Source: Mesorhizobium loti (GTDB lineage: Bacteria > Pseudomonadota > Alphaproteobacteria > Rhizobiales > Rhizobiaceae). From it: a stretch of DNA of 64,000 bases. The stretch covers positions 2,519,501-2,583,500 of the forward strand of contig NZ_CP033334.1 in assembly GCF_013170705.1 (NCBI RefSeq), given 5' to 3'. The notes under the pieces are model-generated. The model saw nothing but the letters and a program-made list of their open reading frames with translations, was not told the DNA's origin and did not search any database. Position 1 is the stretch's first letter; every line of letters begins with the position of its first letter. Both the position numbers and the translations under genes were made by a program. Of the stretch, positions 1 to 8,341 are shown piece by piece.

Positions 1-1466
1 TGGCGGTCGAGCTTTGCCGTGGGTTCATCGGCCAGTACGATCCGGCCGGAAAGCTGCGCGCGGGCGATCGCGATGCGCAGTCGTTGCCCACCGGAAAGAT
101 TGGCTCCGCCCCTGTCCAGCCTGGCTTCGAGGCCGCCGGGCAACAGCGCATCGTTGACCAGGCCGATCGCGCCGGCGGCTGCCTTGAGGTTGTCCCCGGC
201 CGGCACGTCGATACTCCATGAAAGGGCCTCGGCAAGCGTTCCCTCGGGCACGTAGCTGTCGGTGGAAACCCAGGCGATTTCCCGGCCGGCGAGTGCATCG
301 GCGTCGAGCGCTCCGCCTGGTTCGAGCCCGGCCAGTCGGCGCAGCAATGTCGACTTGCCTGATCCGCTCGGGCCGACAATGGCGACGAGGCCCTGTTCCG
401 GCAACGCCAGGGACAGGCGGTCGAGAACCGGCAAGGCCTTTGCCCCGACCGGCTCGGCATCGAGCAGCCGGTCAAGTGCGGCCGCCGCGGCTAGGCCTTC
501 CGCCTTGGCATGATACTGTTCCGAAAAGCGCCGGAAGGGTGCGAAATATTCCGGCGCGATCATCAGGATGAACAGGCTCTGCCAGAGCGCGAGGTTGGAG
601 AAGCCAGGAATCATCGCGAGCTTCAGATGGCCAAGGCCGAGGAAGACGGCGAGGATGGCGATCGACAGCGATGCGAAGAAGTCGATGATGCCGGCATTGA
701 TGAAAGCGATGCGCAGCACGCTCATGGTGTTGTCCGCATAGGTTTCGAGGCGTCGGGCCAGCTTGGCGTCCTCGGTAGCCATCGCGTGGTTGGCGAGGAT
801 CGTGGGCAGCGTGCGGATGCGGTCGGCGAACTGGCCCGCCAACCGGCCGAAGGCGTGTTCCTGGGCGTCGGCGCGCCGGCGGATGGCATCGCCCACCAGC
901 GCGAGGAACAGGATCATCACCGGCGTCAGGCACACGACCAGCAGCGCAGCCTGCCAGGAAACGAGGAAAAGTGCGATGGCCGCAAGCACCGGTGCGGCAC
1001 CCATCATCCTGCTGGCCGCGCGATGGCCGACGACAAGGCCGGCCACCGCCTCGGGATGTCGCTGCATCGAGACGATGACGCCGCCGACCGACAGCGATTG
1101 CAGTTGTCGCGCCGGCATGTCGTCCAGGCGCTCGCCCGCAGCCCCGCGCAACCCTACCGACACGGCGGTTTCGGCCGATGCCTGCGCCCTGTCTGAGGCG
1201 AGCCCGGCGAGGCACACAGAAGCGAGAAGCACGATCACAGCCGCGGCCGGCCATGGATCGACGGGATCGCCCATCACCAGCCGTCCGGTGGCGATCGCCG
1301 CCGACGCGGCGAAGCCGAGGCGCAGCCCGGTGCGCGCGACTTGCAGGACGAGCAGCCGACGCAAGCCGCGCCTTGCCAGCCGTTCGGCGATCGACAGTGC
1401 CTGGAAAGGGGCGGGGCCGGAGGGGATGCCCTTCGGATCCGGTGCGGGAACAGCTGACGTTTTCAT
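1..1466 (-). CDS. cydD: CydD, thiol reductant ABC exporter subunit (partial, 3' end beyond window)
   Basis: Half of the CydDC inner-membrane ABC exporter that moves cysteine/glutathione to the periplasm and is needed to assemble cytochrome bd. Reading leftward from the ATG at 1466, an open frame runs off the window edge. It has an N-terminal half with hydrophobic segments, then a nucleotide-binding domain with Walker A GPSGSGKST, the signature LSGGQ and Walker B LADEPT just before the window edge. The remaining C-terminus, and probably cydC, lie to the left. It is divergent from cydABX and shares a 100-bp gap holding an FNR-type box, which supports the cytochrome bd assignment over other ABC exporters. 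A longer frame on the same strand in a different phase (472-1488) is a composition artefact. Confidence 0.85.
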   Translation of the reverse strand, partial: MKTSAVPAPDPKGIPSGPAPFQALSIAERLARRGLRRLLVLQVARTGLRLGFAASAAIATGRLVMGDPVDPWPAAAVIVLLASVCLAGLASDRAQASAETAVSVGLRGAAGERLDDMPARQLQSLSVGGVIVSMQRHPEAVAGLVVGHRAASRMMGAAPVLAAIALFLVSWQAALLVVCLTPVMILFLALVGDAIRRRADAQEHAFGRLAGQFADRIRTLPTILANHAMATEDAKLARRLETYADNTMSVLRIAFINAGIIDFFASLSIAILAVFLGLGHLKLAMIPGFSNLALWQSLFILMIAPEYFAPFRRFSEQYHAKAEGLAAAAALDRLLDAEPVGAKALPVLDRLSLALPEQGLVAIVGPSGSGKSTLLRRLAGLEPGGALDADALAGREIAWVSTDSYVPEGTLAEALSWSIDVPAGDNLKAAAGAIGLVNDALLPGGLEARLDRGGANLSGGQRLRIAIARAQLSGRIVLADEPTAKLDR

Positions 1467-1500
1467 GCCCCGGCTCTCGCACACGCAATGATGAAACGAA

Positions 1501-1514
1501 ATGATCCAGATCAA
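1501..1514 (+). promoter_or_regulatory. FNR/FixK-type box in the cydD-cydA gap
   Basis: ATGATCCAGATCAA matches the rhizobial anaerobox TTGATC-NN-GATCAA at 11 of 12 defined positions. The centre is 1507.5. A class II site at -41.5 would put the transcription start near 1549, and TATGAG at 1537-1542 sits where the -10 element should be. The cydA ribosome site follows at 1552-1558. An FnrN-type regulator is encoded 3.4 kb away. The site also lies 35 bp upstream of cydD, so it may serve both directions. Confidence 0.75.
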
Positions 1515-1566
1515 GCCGCGGATGTTCGCGGCGCGTTATGAGCGGGTGTCCAAAAAGGATGCTCCC

Positions 1567-3138
1567 ATGCCCGACTTTCTCCTCGTTGACCTATCCCGGC
1601 TGCAGTTCGCGCTGACAGCCCTCTACCATTTCCTGTTCGTGCCGCTGACGCTTGGCCTCTCCATCCTGATCGCCATGATGGAGACCGTCTATGTCATGAC
1701 CCGTCGCACCATCTGGCGCGACATGACCAAGTTCTGGGGCGTGCTGTTCGGCATCAATTTCGCCCTCGGCGTCGCCACCGGCATCACCATGGAATTCCAG
1801 TTCGGCATGAACTGGGCCTACTATTCGCACTATGTCGGCGACGTGTTCGGCGCGCCGCTCGCCATCGAGGGCCTGATGGCTTTCTTCCTCGAAGCCACCT
1901 TTGTCGGGCTCTTCTTCTTCGGCTGGGACAGGCTGTCGGCCCGCGCGCATATGATCGTGACCTGGTTGATGGCGCTTGGCACCAATTTCTCCGCGCTCTG
2001 GATCCTGATCGCCAATGGCTGGATGCAGAATCCGGTCGGCTCGGCCTTCAACCCGGACACGATGCGCATGGAGGTCACCGACTTCATGGCGGTGATCTTC
2101 AATCCGGTGGCGCAGGCGAAGTTCGTGCACACCGTTTCGGCCGGCTATGTCTGCGCTGCCACCTTCGTGCTCGGCGTTTCGGCCTGGTACCTGCTGCGCG
2201 GGCGCCATGTCCAGCTCGCCAAGCGCTCTTTCGTCATTGCCTCGGCCTTCGGCCTGGCCTCGTCACTCTCGGTGATCGTGCTCGGCGACGAAAGCGGCTA
2301 TGCGCTGACCGACAACCAGAAAATGAAGCTCGCGGCCATCGAGGCCATGTGGGAGACGGAGCCCGCGCCGGCGTCATTCACGGCATTCGGCATTCCCAGC
2401 CAAAGCGACCGCGAGACGCATTTCGCCATCCGCATCCCGTGGGTGATGGGCATCATCGGCACACGCTCGATCGACAGGCAGATCGCCGGCATCGACGAAC
2501 TGGTCGCCCATGCCGAAATGCGCATCCGCAACGGTATCGCCGCCTATGACGCGCTGGAGAAGATCAAGTCGGATCGCACCGATACCGCCGCCCGCGCCGC
2601 CTTCGATGCCAGCTCCGGGGATCTCGGCTACGCGCTGCTGCTCAAGCGGTACCTGCCGGATCCGAGGCAGGCGAGCGAGCAGCAGATCAAGGATGCCGCC
2701 TGGTCGACCGTGCCTTACGTGCCGCTGCTGTTCTTCGGCTTCCGGCTGATGGTGGCCTGCGGTTTCGTGCTCGCCGCGCTGTTCGCGGTGTCGCTGTGGC
2801 ACACCACACGGGAGACCGAAGCGCCACGCTGGCTCTTTCGTGCCGCGCTCATCGCCATGCCGCTGCCCTGGATCGCCATCGAGGTCGGCTGGTTCGTGGC
2901 GGAGTTCGGACGCCAGCCCTGGATCATCGATGGCGTGCTGCCGACCTTCCTCGCCACATCCGAGCTTGGCGTCACCGACCTGGCGCTCACCATCTCCGGC
3001 TTCACGCTCGTCTACGGCGTGCTCGCCATCATCGAGGTCAAGCTGATGCTGGCCGCAATCCGCAAGGGGCCCGAGATCGCCAGGGTCATCGATGACCTGC
3101 GCCCGAACGCCGACCCCGCACTGCAACCCGCAGAGTGA
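1567..3138 (+). CDS. cydA: Cytochrome bd ubiquinol oxidase subunit I
   Basis: Catalytic subunit of the high-affinity quinol:O2 oxidoreductase in the inner membrane, carrying hemes b558, b595 and d. The protein is 523 aa, normal for the family. The GRQPW signature (in AEFGRQPWII) and the quinol-site stretch GDESGYALTDNQKMK with its Lys and Glu are visible. The Q-loop between them and the later helices is fairly long. I chose ATG 1567, not an upstream ATG at 1501, because AAAAAGGA lies 8 bp before 1567 and the upstream start overlaps the FNR box. It is first gene of cydABX; cydB follows after 15 bp. Confidence 0.95.
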   Translation: MPDFLLVDLSRLQFALTALYHFLFVPLTLGLSILIAMMETVYVMTRRTIWRDMTKFWGVLFGINFALGVATGITMEFQFGMNWAYYSHYVGDVFGAPLAIEGLMAFFLEATFVGLFFFGWDRLSARAHMIVTWLMALGTNFSALWILIANGWMQNPVGSAFNPDTMRMEVTDFMAVIFNPVAQAKFVHTVSAGYVCAATFVLGVSAWYLLRGRHVQLAKRSFVIASAFGLASSLSVIVLGDESGYALTDNQKMKLAAIEAMWETEPAPASFTAFGIPSQSDRETHFAIRIPWVMGIIGTRSIDRQIAGIDELVAHAEMRIRNGIAAYDALEKIKSDRTDTAARAAFDASSGDLGYALLLKRYLPDPRQASEQQIKDAAWSTVPYVPLLFFGFRLMVACGFVLAALFAVSLWHTTRETEAPRWLFRAALIAMPLPWIAIEVGWFVAEFGRQPWIIDGVLPTFLATSELGVTDLALTISGFTLVYGVLAIIEVKLMLAAIRKGPEIARVIDDLRPNADPALQPAE

Positions 3139-3153
3139 AAAAGGATCACGACG

Positions 3154-4308
3154 ATGATCGACTTTCTCTTCGACTATGAAACGCTGCGCGTGATCTGGTG
3201 GATCCTGCTCGGCATCCTCCTGATAGGTTTCGCCACGACCGACGGTTTCGACATGGGCGTGGGCGCGCTGCTGCCCTTCGTTGCAAGGACCGATGCCGAA
3301 CGGCGTGTAGCGATCAACACAATCGGCCCGGTCTGGGAAGGCAACCAGGTGTGGTTCATCCTGGGCGGCGGCGCCATCTTCGCGGCGTGGCCGGCCCTCT
3401 ACGCGCTGAGCTTTTCAGGTTTCTACCTTGCCATGTTCCTGGTGCTTCTGGCGCTGATCCTGCGCCCCGTTGCGTTCAAGTATCGCTCGAAGCGGCCCGA
3501 TCCCGCCTGGCGCAGCCGCTGGGACTGGGCGCTCTTCGTCGGTGGCGCGGTGCCGGCGCTCATCTTCGGCGTCGCCCTCGGCAACACGCTGCAGGGCGTG
3601 CCGTTCCATTTCACACCGGATCTGCGCCCCATCTATGAAGGCAGCCTGTTCGGCCTGCTCAACCCGCTCGCGCTCTATTGCGGCCTCGTCTCGGTCGCCA
3701 TGCTGATAACCCACGGCGCGGCCTGGCTCGCGTTCAAGGCGGAAGGCATCGTCGGGGACCGAGCGCGCGCGGTCGGCGCCAGGTCCGCTGTCATCACTTC
3801 GCTGCTCTTTGCCGGCGGTGGCGTGCTGGTCTGGCTCGGCCTGCTCGGCGGCTACCGCGTGACCTCGCCGATCGTGTGGGACGGGCCGTCCAATCCGCTG
3901 CTCAAGACGGTGTCGGCGGACAGCGGTGCCTGGCTGGCGAATTTCCATGCTCATCCGCTGCTGTGGATCGTGCCGGCGCTCGGTGTCGTCGCACCGCTGC
4001 TGGCGGCCATCGGCTTCCGGGCCCGGCGTGAAGGCTGGACCTTCCTTGCCTCGCAGTTCGGCGTTGCGATGATCATCGCGACGGTGGGGCTTGCCATGTT
4101 CCCCATCCTTCTGCCGTCGAGCAGCAATCCCAGCCATTCGCTGACCGTGTTCGATGCCTCTTCGAGCCGCGCCACGCTGCGCAACATGCTGATCGCCACG
4201 GTGATCTTCCTGCCGCTGATCCTTGCCTACACCGCGTGGGTCTACAGCGTGCTGTGGGGCAAGGTCGGCGAGAAGAGCGTCGAGAAAGCCGGCTCGTCGG
4301 CCTATTGA
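3154..4308 (+). CDS. cydB: Cytochrome bd ubiquinol oxidase subunit II
   Basis: Structural membrane subunit that pairs with CydA. It is 384 aa with multiple hydrophobic helices; the N-terminus has the family pattern FATTDGFDMGVGALLPF, followed by GPVWEGNQVWFI and FYLAMFLVLLALILRP. AAAAAGGATC immediately upstream is a good ribosome site, and the gene follows cydA by 15 bp in the same operon. It completes a full-length bd oxidase for growth at low oxygen. Confidence 0.95.
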   Translation: MIDFLFDYETLRVIWWILLGILLIGFATTDGFDMGVGALLPFVARTDAERRVAINTIGPVWEGNQVWFILGGGAIFAAWPALYALSFSGFYLAMFLVLLALILRPVAFKYRSKRPDPAWRSRWDWALFVGGAVPALIFGVALGNTLQGVPFHFTPDLRPIYEGSLFGLLNPLALYCGLVSVAMLITHGAAWLAFKAEGIVGDRARAVGARSAVITSLLFAGGGVLVWLGLLGGYRVTSPIVWDGPSNPLLKTVSADSGAWLANFHAHPLLWIVPALGVVAPLLAAIGFRARREGWTFLASQFGVAMIIATVGLAMFPILLPSSSNPSHSLTVFDASSSRATLRNMLIATVIFLPLILAYTAWVYSVLWGKVGEKSVEKAGSSAY

Positions 4309-4327
4309 TTCAACCGGAGTTTTGACC

Positions 4328-4459
4328 ATGTGGTATTTTGCCTGGATCCTCGGCCTCGGACTGGCCGCCTCCGTCGGCATCCTCAATGCGCTCTGGTACG
4401 AACTGCGCACCGTCCGCGAGGAGCCCGCCGAGGACACCGTCGCCCTGCCCACGCCTTGA
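4328..4459 (+). CDS. cydX: CydX/YbgT small subunit of cytochrome bd
   Basis: A 43-aa single-pass membrane peptide beginning MWYFAWILGLGLA, with a hydrophobic helix followed by NALWYELR, the standard CydX pattern including the tryptophans and the acidic residue after the helix. CydX stabilises the heme environment of CydAB. It lies 19 bp after cydB, preceded by CCGGAG. An in-frame longer reading from 4223 overlaps cydB and is rejected. Confidence 0.9.
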   Translation: MWYFAWILGLGLAASVGILNALWYELRTVREEPAEDTVALPTP

Positions 4460-4483
4460 GCCCGCCGTGGCGGAGGAGGCATC

Positions 4484-4927
4484 ATGAACGAGTCTAATCT
4501 CGGACCGCTGCGCGGGCCGGCGGACATGAAGCGGGCGCATGTGCGGATGCTTGCGCTCTGTCACATGCTTGAAGGCATCGCCGACGATCTGCCGTCGCGC
4601 GTCGACCGCTTCCAGTGCCTTGCCGTGGCGGCCGATCTGTTGCCGGTGCTGCGAGAGTGCCATCGCTTCGAGGAAGAGACTGTCTTCCCCGCCTTCGCGC
4701 GGCTCCAGTGCGGGGAAGACATCGTCGCGCGGCTCAAGGTGGAGCATCTGGAGGACGACTGCGCGGCGGCTGATCTCAGTGAGGTCCTGCTTGCGCATGG
4801 CCACGGGAGGCCCATCGAGAACCCCGAGGCGCTCGGCTACATGCTGCGCGCGCTGTTCGAATCCATGCGGCGCCATATCGCCTTCGAGCGCGACCATGTG
4901 CTGCCGGGGATTCTCGGGCAGCGCTGA
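4484..4927 (+). CDS. Hemerythrin HHE-domain protein
   Basis: 147-aa soluble protein with a four-helix HHE cation-binding pattern: H19 (AHVRM) and H27 in the first helix, CHRFEEETVFPAF near residues 59-71, VEHLEDD near 86, and MRRHIAFERDHVLP near the C-terminus. Such proteins bind a di-iron centre and sense or bind O2 or NO. GGAGGAGGC lies just upstream. Its place 24 bp after cydX and before fnrN suggests an oxygen- or NO-related role in the same transcription unit as cydABX. Exact function unknown. Confidence 0.8.
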   Translation: MNESNLGPLRGPADMKRAHVRMLALCHMLEGIADDLPSRVDRFQCLAVAADLLPVLRECHRFEEETVFPAFARLQCGEDIVARLKVEHLEDDCAAADLSEVLLAHGHGRPIENPEALGYMLRALFESMRRHIAFERDHVLPGILGQR

Positions 4928-4957
4928 GCGCTTCATCGCATCGCGTCTGGTTGGCGA

Positions 4958-5680
4958 TCAGTCCCCGGAACGCGCTGCCAGGCGCGCGAGGTCGCCGACG
5001 ACAATGTGACGGTTGTTGTCGATGCGAATGACGTTGTCGCCCCGCAGCCTGGTCAATTGCCGGCTCACCGTTTCGATGGTCAGGCCGAGGAAATCCGCGA
5101 TTTCGGCGCGCGACAGCGGCAGGTCGAAAGCGGTGACGCGGTGTTCCGGGCCGGCGGCCGGATCTATGTTGCGCGCGATCATCAACAGGAAGCTCGCGAT
5201 CTTCTCGGCGGCGGTCTTGCGGCCGAGCGCCACCATCCAGTCGCGCGCCTGGTCCAGTTCGCGCAATTTCTGTTCGAGCACCCGATGCTCGAGGTCGGGT
5301 TGCTCCTTCATCATCCGCTCCAGCGTCTGGCGCGGAAAAGAGCACAGCTCGACATTGGTCGCGGCTTCCGCGGTCAATGTGCTCTCGGCCTGGAAAGGCC
5401 TGCCCAGAAAATCGGGAGCGAATTGCAGGCCGACGATCTGCTGGCGGCCGTCGGACAGCGTCTTGGTGAGTTTCACGACACCGGAAAGAACGTTGGAGAA
5501 CCGGTCGACGCTTCCGCAGTCGCTCATCAATTCCTTGCCTGTCTCCGCCCTGTGCCGTTTCGTCGACTTGGACAGGGCGACAAGCTGATCGGGGTTGAGG
5601 GCGCCGCAAATGCCGCGATGCCGCGCTTCGCATGAAACGCAGAGAACAGGAATGCCCGTCGTGTGAATGTCTTCGCGCAC
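4958..5680 (-). CDS. fnrN: FNR-type transcriptional regulator (FnrN-like)
   Basis: 240-aa Crp/Fnr regulator. The N-terminus holds Cys14, Cys17 and Cys25 (CVSCEARHRGIC) and a further Cys near residue 55 (MSDCGS), the four ligands expected for an oxygen-labile 4Fe-4S cluster, unlike FixK, which lacks them. A cyclic-nucleotide-like beta barrel follows, then a helix-turn-helix with recognition helix ETVSRQLTRL near residue 205. It should activate genes with TTGAT-N4-ATCAA boxes when oxygen is low; one such box precedes cydA. It converges on the hemerythrin gene. Confidence 0.88.
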   Translation of the reverse strand: MREDIHTTGIPVLCVSCEARHRGICGALNPDQLVALSKSTKRHRAETGKELMSDCGSVDRFSNVLSGVVKLTKTLSDGRQQIVGLQFAPDFLGRPFQAESTLTAEAATNVELCSFPRQTLERMMKEQPDLEHRVLEQKLRELDQARDWMVALGRKTAAEKIASFLLMIARNIDPAAGPEHRVTAFDLPLSRAEIADFLGLTIETVSRQLTRLRGDNVIRIDNNRHIVVGDLARLAARSGD

Positions 5681-5883
5681 GATGGTCCATCTATAGTGTT
5701 ACCAGCCGGCAGGGGCAACGCGTGGGGGAGGACTTTAGCGACGGCGCATATGCGCTGCCGAAAGGGCCCAGCTGCATAAATCCAGCTTATCATGATCCCC
5801 AGTTTTTGAAGACGTTACAGGGGCTTTCGCCGCCTGTAGCCTCGACGATGGTTCGTTGAAAATGCCAGGGATTTGGTGGATCG

Positions 5884-8322
5884 ATGCAGACACATGCGCG
5901 GGTGGTGATTGTTGGCGGCGGATGCGTCGGCGCGGGTATCCTGTACGGTCTTGCCAAACGCGGCTGGACCGACGTCGCACTGCTCGAACGCACCCAGTTG
6001 ACGGCCGGCTCGACCTGGCATGCGGCGGGCCTCGTCCCGTCCTACGCCCGCAACATCAATGTCGGCCGGATGATCAACAAGACCATCGAGATCTATGAGG
6101 GGCTGGAGGCCGAGACCGGGCAGCCAGTCGGATGGCACAAATGCGGCCAGCTGCGCATCGCCAATTCCAGGGACCGGCTCGACGAATACAAGAGCTATAT
6201 GAGCGTCGCCGACGTTCAGGGCATGCGGGCGCATCTGCTGTCGCCGGCGGAGGCGAGGGCGCTGTGCCCGCTTCTCGACAACAAGCACATGCTCGGCGCG
6301 CTCTATCATCCAGACGACGGCCATATCGCGCCGGCCGACGTGACCCATGCCATGGCCAAGGGCGCGCGGGATCTGGGCGCCAAGATCTATCTGAACACGG
6401 AGGTCACCGGCTTCCAGCGGACCGCCGGCGGCGAATGGCGGGTCCAGACGAACAAGGGCGACATCACCTGCGAGCATGTGGTCTGCGCGACCGGCAATTA
6501 CGCGCGCCAGACCGGCGCGCTGCTCGGCCTCGAGATCCCCGCCATTCCGATCCTGCACCAGTACTGGATCACCGAGCCGGTGCCGGAGGTCGTGGAGCGC
6601 AAAAAGCAGGGACGTCCCGAAATGCCGATCCTGCGCGACGAGGGTTTTGAGGGCTATCTGCGCGAGGAGGGCGACGGCTTCATGTTCGGGCCCTATGAGC
6701 GGACCGAACACCTCAAGCTGTTTGCCGAGGATGGCGTTCCCACCTGGTTCGGCGCGGACCTCGTCGAAGAGGATTTCGAGGCGGTATCATGGAACTGGGA
6801 GCAGGCAACGCAACTTGTGCCGTCACTGGGACGAGCCGGCATCAAGGCCAATGTCCGCGGCCCCTTCCAGATGACGGCGGACGAGCTTCCGCTGATGGGA
6901 CCGGCCTGGGGCCTGCCCAATGTGTGGCTGGCCGAGGGCGTGCCGGGCGGCATCCTGTGGGGCGGCACGATCGGCTACTATCTGTCGGAGCGGATCGTCG
7001 AAGGCGGCAACAGCCTCGACACCTCGGATTTGGATCCTCGCCGCTTCGGCGACTACGCCAACAAGGCCTGGACGCGCGAGAAAGTCCGCGAAGCCTGGGG
7101 CACGCATGCGGAGCAGAAATATCCCGGACAGGACATGCCTGCCGCCCGGCCGCAGAAGACTGCGCCATCCTACGCGCGGCTGAGCGAGTTGGGCGCGGTC
7201 TGGGGCGTGCTCAACGGCTGGGAGATGCCCAACTGGTTCGCGCCCAAGGGCGTCGAGGCCAAGGACCAGTATAGCTGGCGCTGGACCGCCAAGGGCGTTT
7301 TCGTCGGCGAGGAAGTCCAGGCCGTGCGCAATGCCGTTGGCCTGGTCGAGATGACGCCGATGACCAAGTTCGAGGTCTCGGGAGCAAACGCGGCCGCCTG
7401 GCTCGACAGGATCCTTGCCAACCGCCTGCCAGCAGTCGGCAAGGCTGTTCTGGCGCATCACCTCACCCCCGCGGGCGGGGTGCAGGCGGAATACATGGTG
7501 GCGCGCCTCGCCGACGACGGCTTCTATCTCATCTCGACGCCGCGCGCGGAGCGCTGGAATTTCGACGACCTCTCAAAACTGCTCCCCGCCGAGGGCGGTG
7601 TCAGCTTGAAGAACGTCACCAATGAGCGCGGCTGCTTCACGGTCGTCGGGCCGAACGCGCGAGATGTGCTGCAGCCGCTGACCGAGATCGACCTGTCGAA
7701 CGCCGCCTTTCCCTGGTTCGGCGTGAAGACCGGCAGCGTGGCGCTTGCCAGCGACGTGCGGCTGCTGCGCGTCAACTACGAAGGCGAGCTCGGATGGGAG
7801 CTCTATCATCCCATGGCCTACCAGCGGCAATTGCTCGACGCGATCCTGAAGCAAGGTGAGAAACACGGCATGCGGCTCGTCGGGCTGCATGCGCTGGAAT
7901 CGCTGCGGCTGGAGAAATCCTACCGCGCCATGTACCGGGACATGAATCCCGAGCTCAACGCGCTGGAGAGCGGGCTCGAGCGGTTCATCCGCCTCGACAA
8001 GGGCGATTTCGTCGGCCGCGAGGCGGTGCTGAAATACAAGGATCGTAACGACCAGCGCCGGTCGGTGACGCTCAGGATAGAGACCGACGGCGCCAGCACG
8101 CTTGCCAACGAGGGCCTCTACATCGATGGCGAACTCCTCGGGCGCATCACATCGGGCGGCTATGGCTATACGCTCGGGCATGACGTGGCGCTGGCGCTGT
8201 TGCCCGAGCGCCTCGGCAAGCCCGGCACCAAGCTCGACGTGGCGATCCTGGGCGAATGGAAGGTCGCCGAGGTGATCGCGGACTCGCCCTACGATCCCAG
8301 CTCGGCCAGGGCGCGCGGCTGA
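5884..8322 (+). CDS. FAD-dependent dimethylglycine/sarcosine dehydrogenase-like protein with GcvT domain
   Basis: 812-aa two-part enzyme. The N-terminal half is a DAO-type FAD oxidoreductase with dinucleotide fold VVIVGGGCVGAGILYGLAKR (residues 7-26) and GSTWHAAGLV, the position of the covalent-FAD histidine in dimethylglycine dehydrogenase. The C-terminal half is a GcvT-like folate-binding domain, with YEGELGWELYHP near residue 634 and the GLHALESLRLEKSYR stretch. Such enzymes oxidatively N-demethylate methylated amino acids and pass the one-carbon unit to tetrahydrofolate. The next gene, 19 bp on, is an enolase-superfamily enzyme related to hydroxyproline enzymes, so the substrate may be an N-methylated proline or betaine rather than dimethylglycine. 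Confidence 0.82.
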   Translation: MQTHARVVIVGGGCVGAGILYGLAKRGWTDVALLERTQLTAGSTWHAAGLVPSYARNINVGRMINKTIEIYEGLEAETGQPVGWHKCGQLRIANSRDRLDEYKSYMSVADVQGMRAHLLSPAEARALCPLLDNKHMLGALYHPDDGHIAPADVTHAMAKGARDLGAKIYLNTEVTGFQRTAGGEWRVQTNKGDITCEHVVCATGNYARQTGALLGLEIPAIPILHQYWITEPVPEVVERKKQGRPEMPILRDEGFEGYLREEGDGFMFGPYERTEHLKLFAEDGVPTWFGADLVEEDFEAVSWNWEQATQLVPSLGRAGIKANVRGPFQMTADELPLMGPAWGLPNVWLAEGVPGGILWGGTIGYYLSERIVEGGNSLDTSDLDPRRFGDYANKAWTREKVREAWGTHAEQKYPGQDMPAARPQKTAPSYARLSELGAVWGVLNGWEMPNWFAPKGVEAKDQYSWRWTAKGVFVGEEVQAVRNAVGLVEMTPMTKFEVSGANAAAWLDRILANRLPAVGKAVLAHHLTPAGGVQAEYMVARLADDGFYLISTPRAERWNFDDLSKLLPAEGGVSLKNVTNERGCFTVVGPNARDVLQPLTEIDLSNAAFPWFGVKTGSVALASDVRLLRVNYEGELGWELYHPMAYQRQLLDAILKQGEKHGMRLVGLHALESLRLEKSYRAMYRDMNPELNALESGLERFIRLDKGDFVGREAVLKYKDRNDQRRSVTLRIETDGASTLANEGLYIDGELLGRITSGGYGYTLGHDVALALLPERLGKPGTKLDVAILGEWKVAEVIADSPYDPSSARARG

Positions 8323-8341
8323 TCGCAAGGGCCGAGAGAAG

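Noticed and set aside
472..1488. Open frame of 338 codons on the minus strand
   Set aside because: It is in a different phase from the ABC transporter cydD, is Arg/Ala/Gly-rich and has no domain. A GC-driven shadow.
1501..1566. Alternative cydA start at ATG 1501
   Set aside because: It overlaps the FNR box and adds residues absent from CydA; ATG 1567 has a ribosome site.
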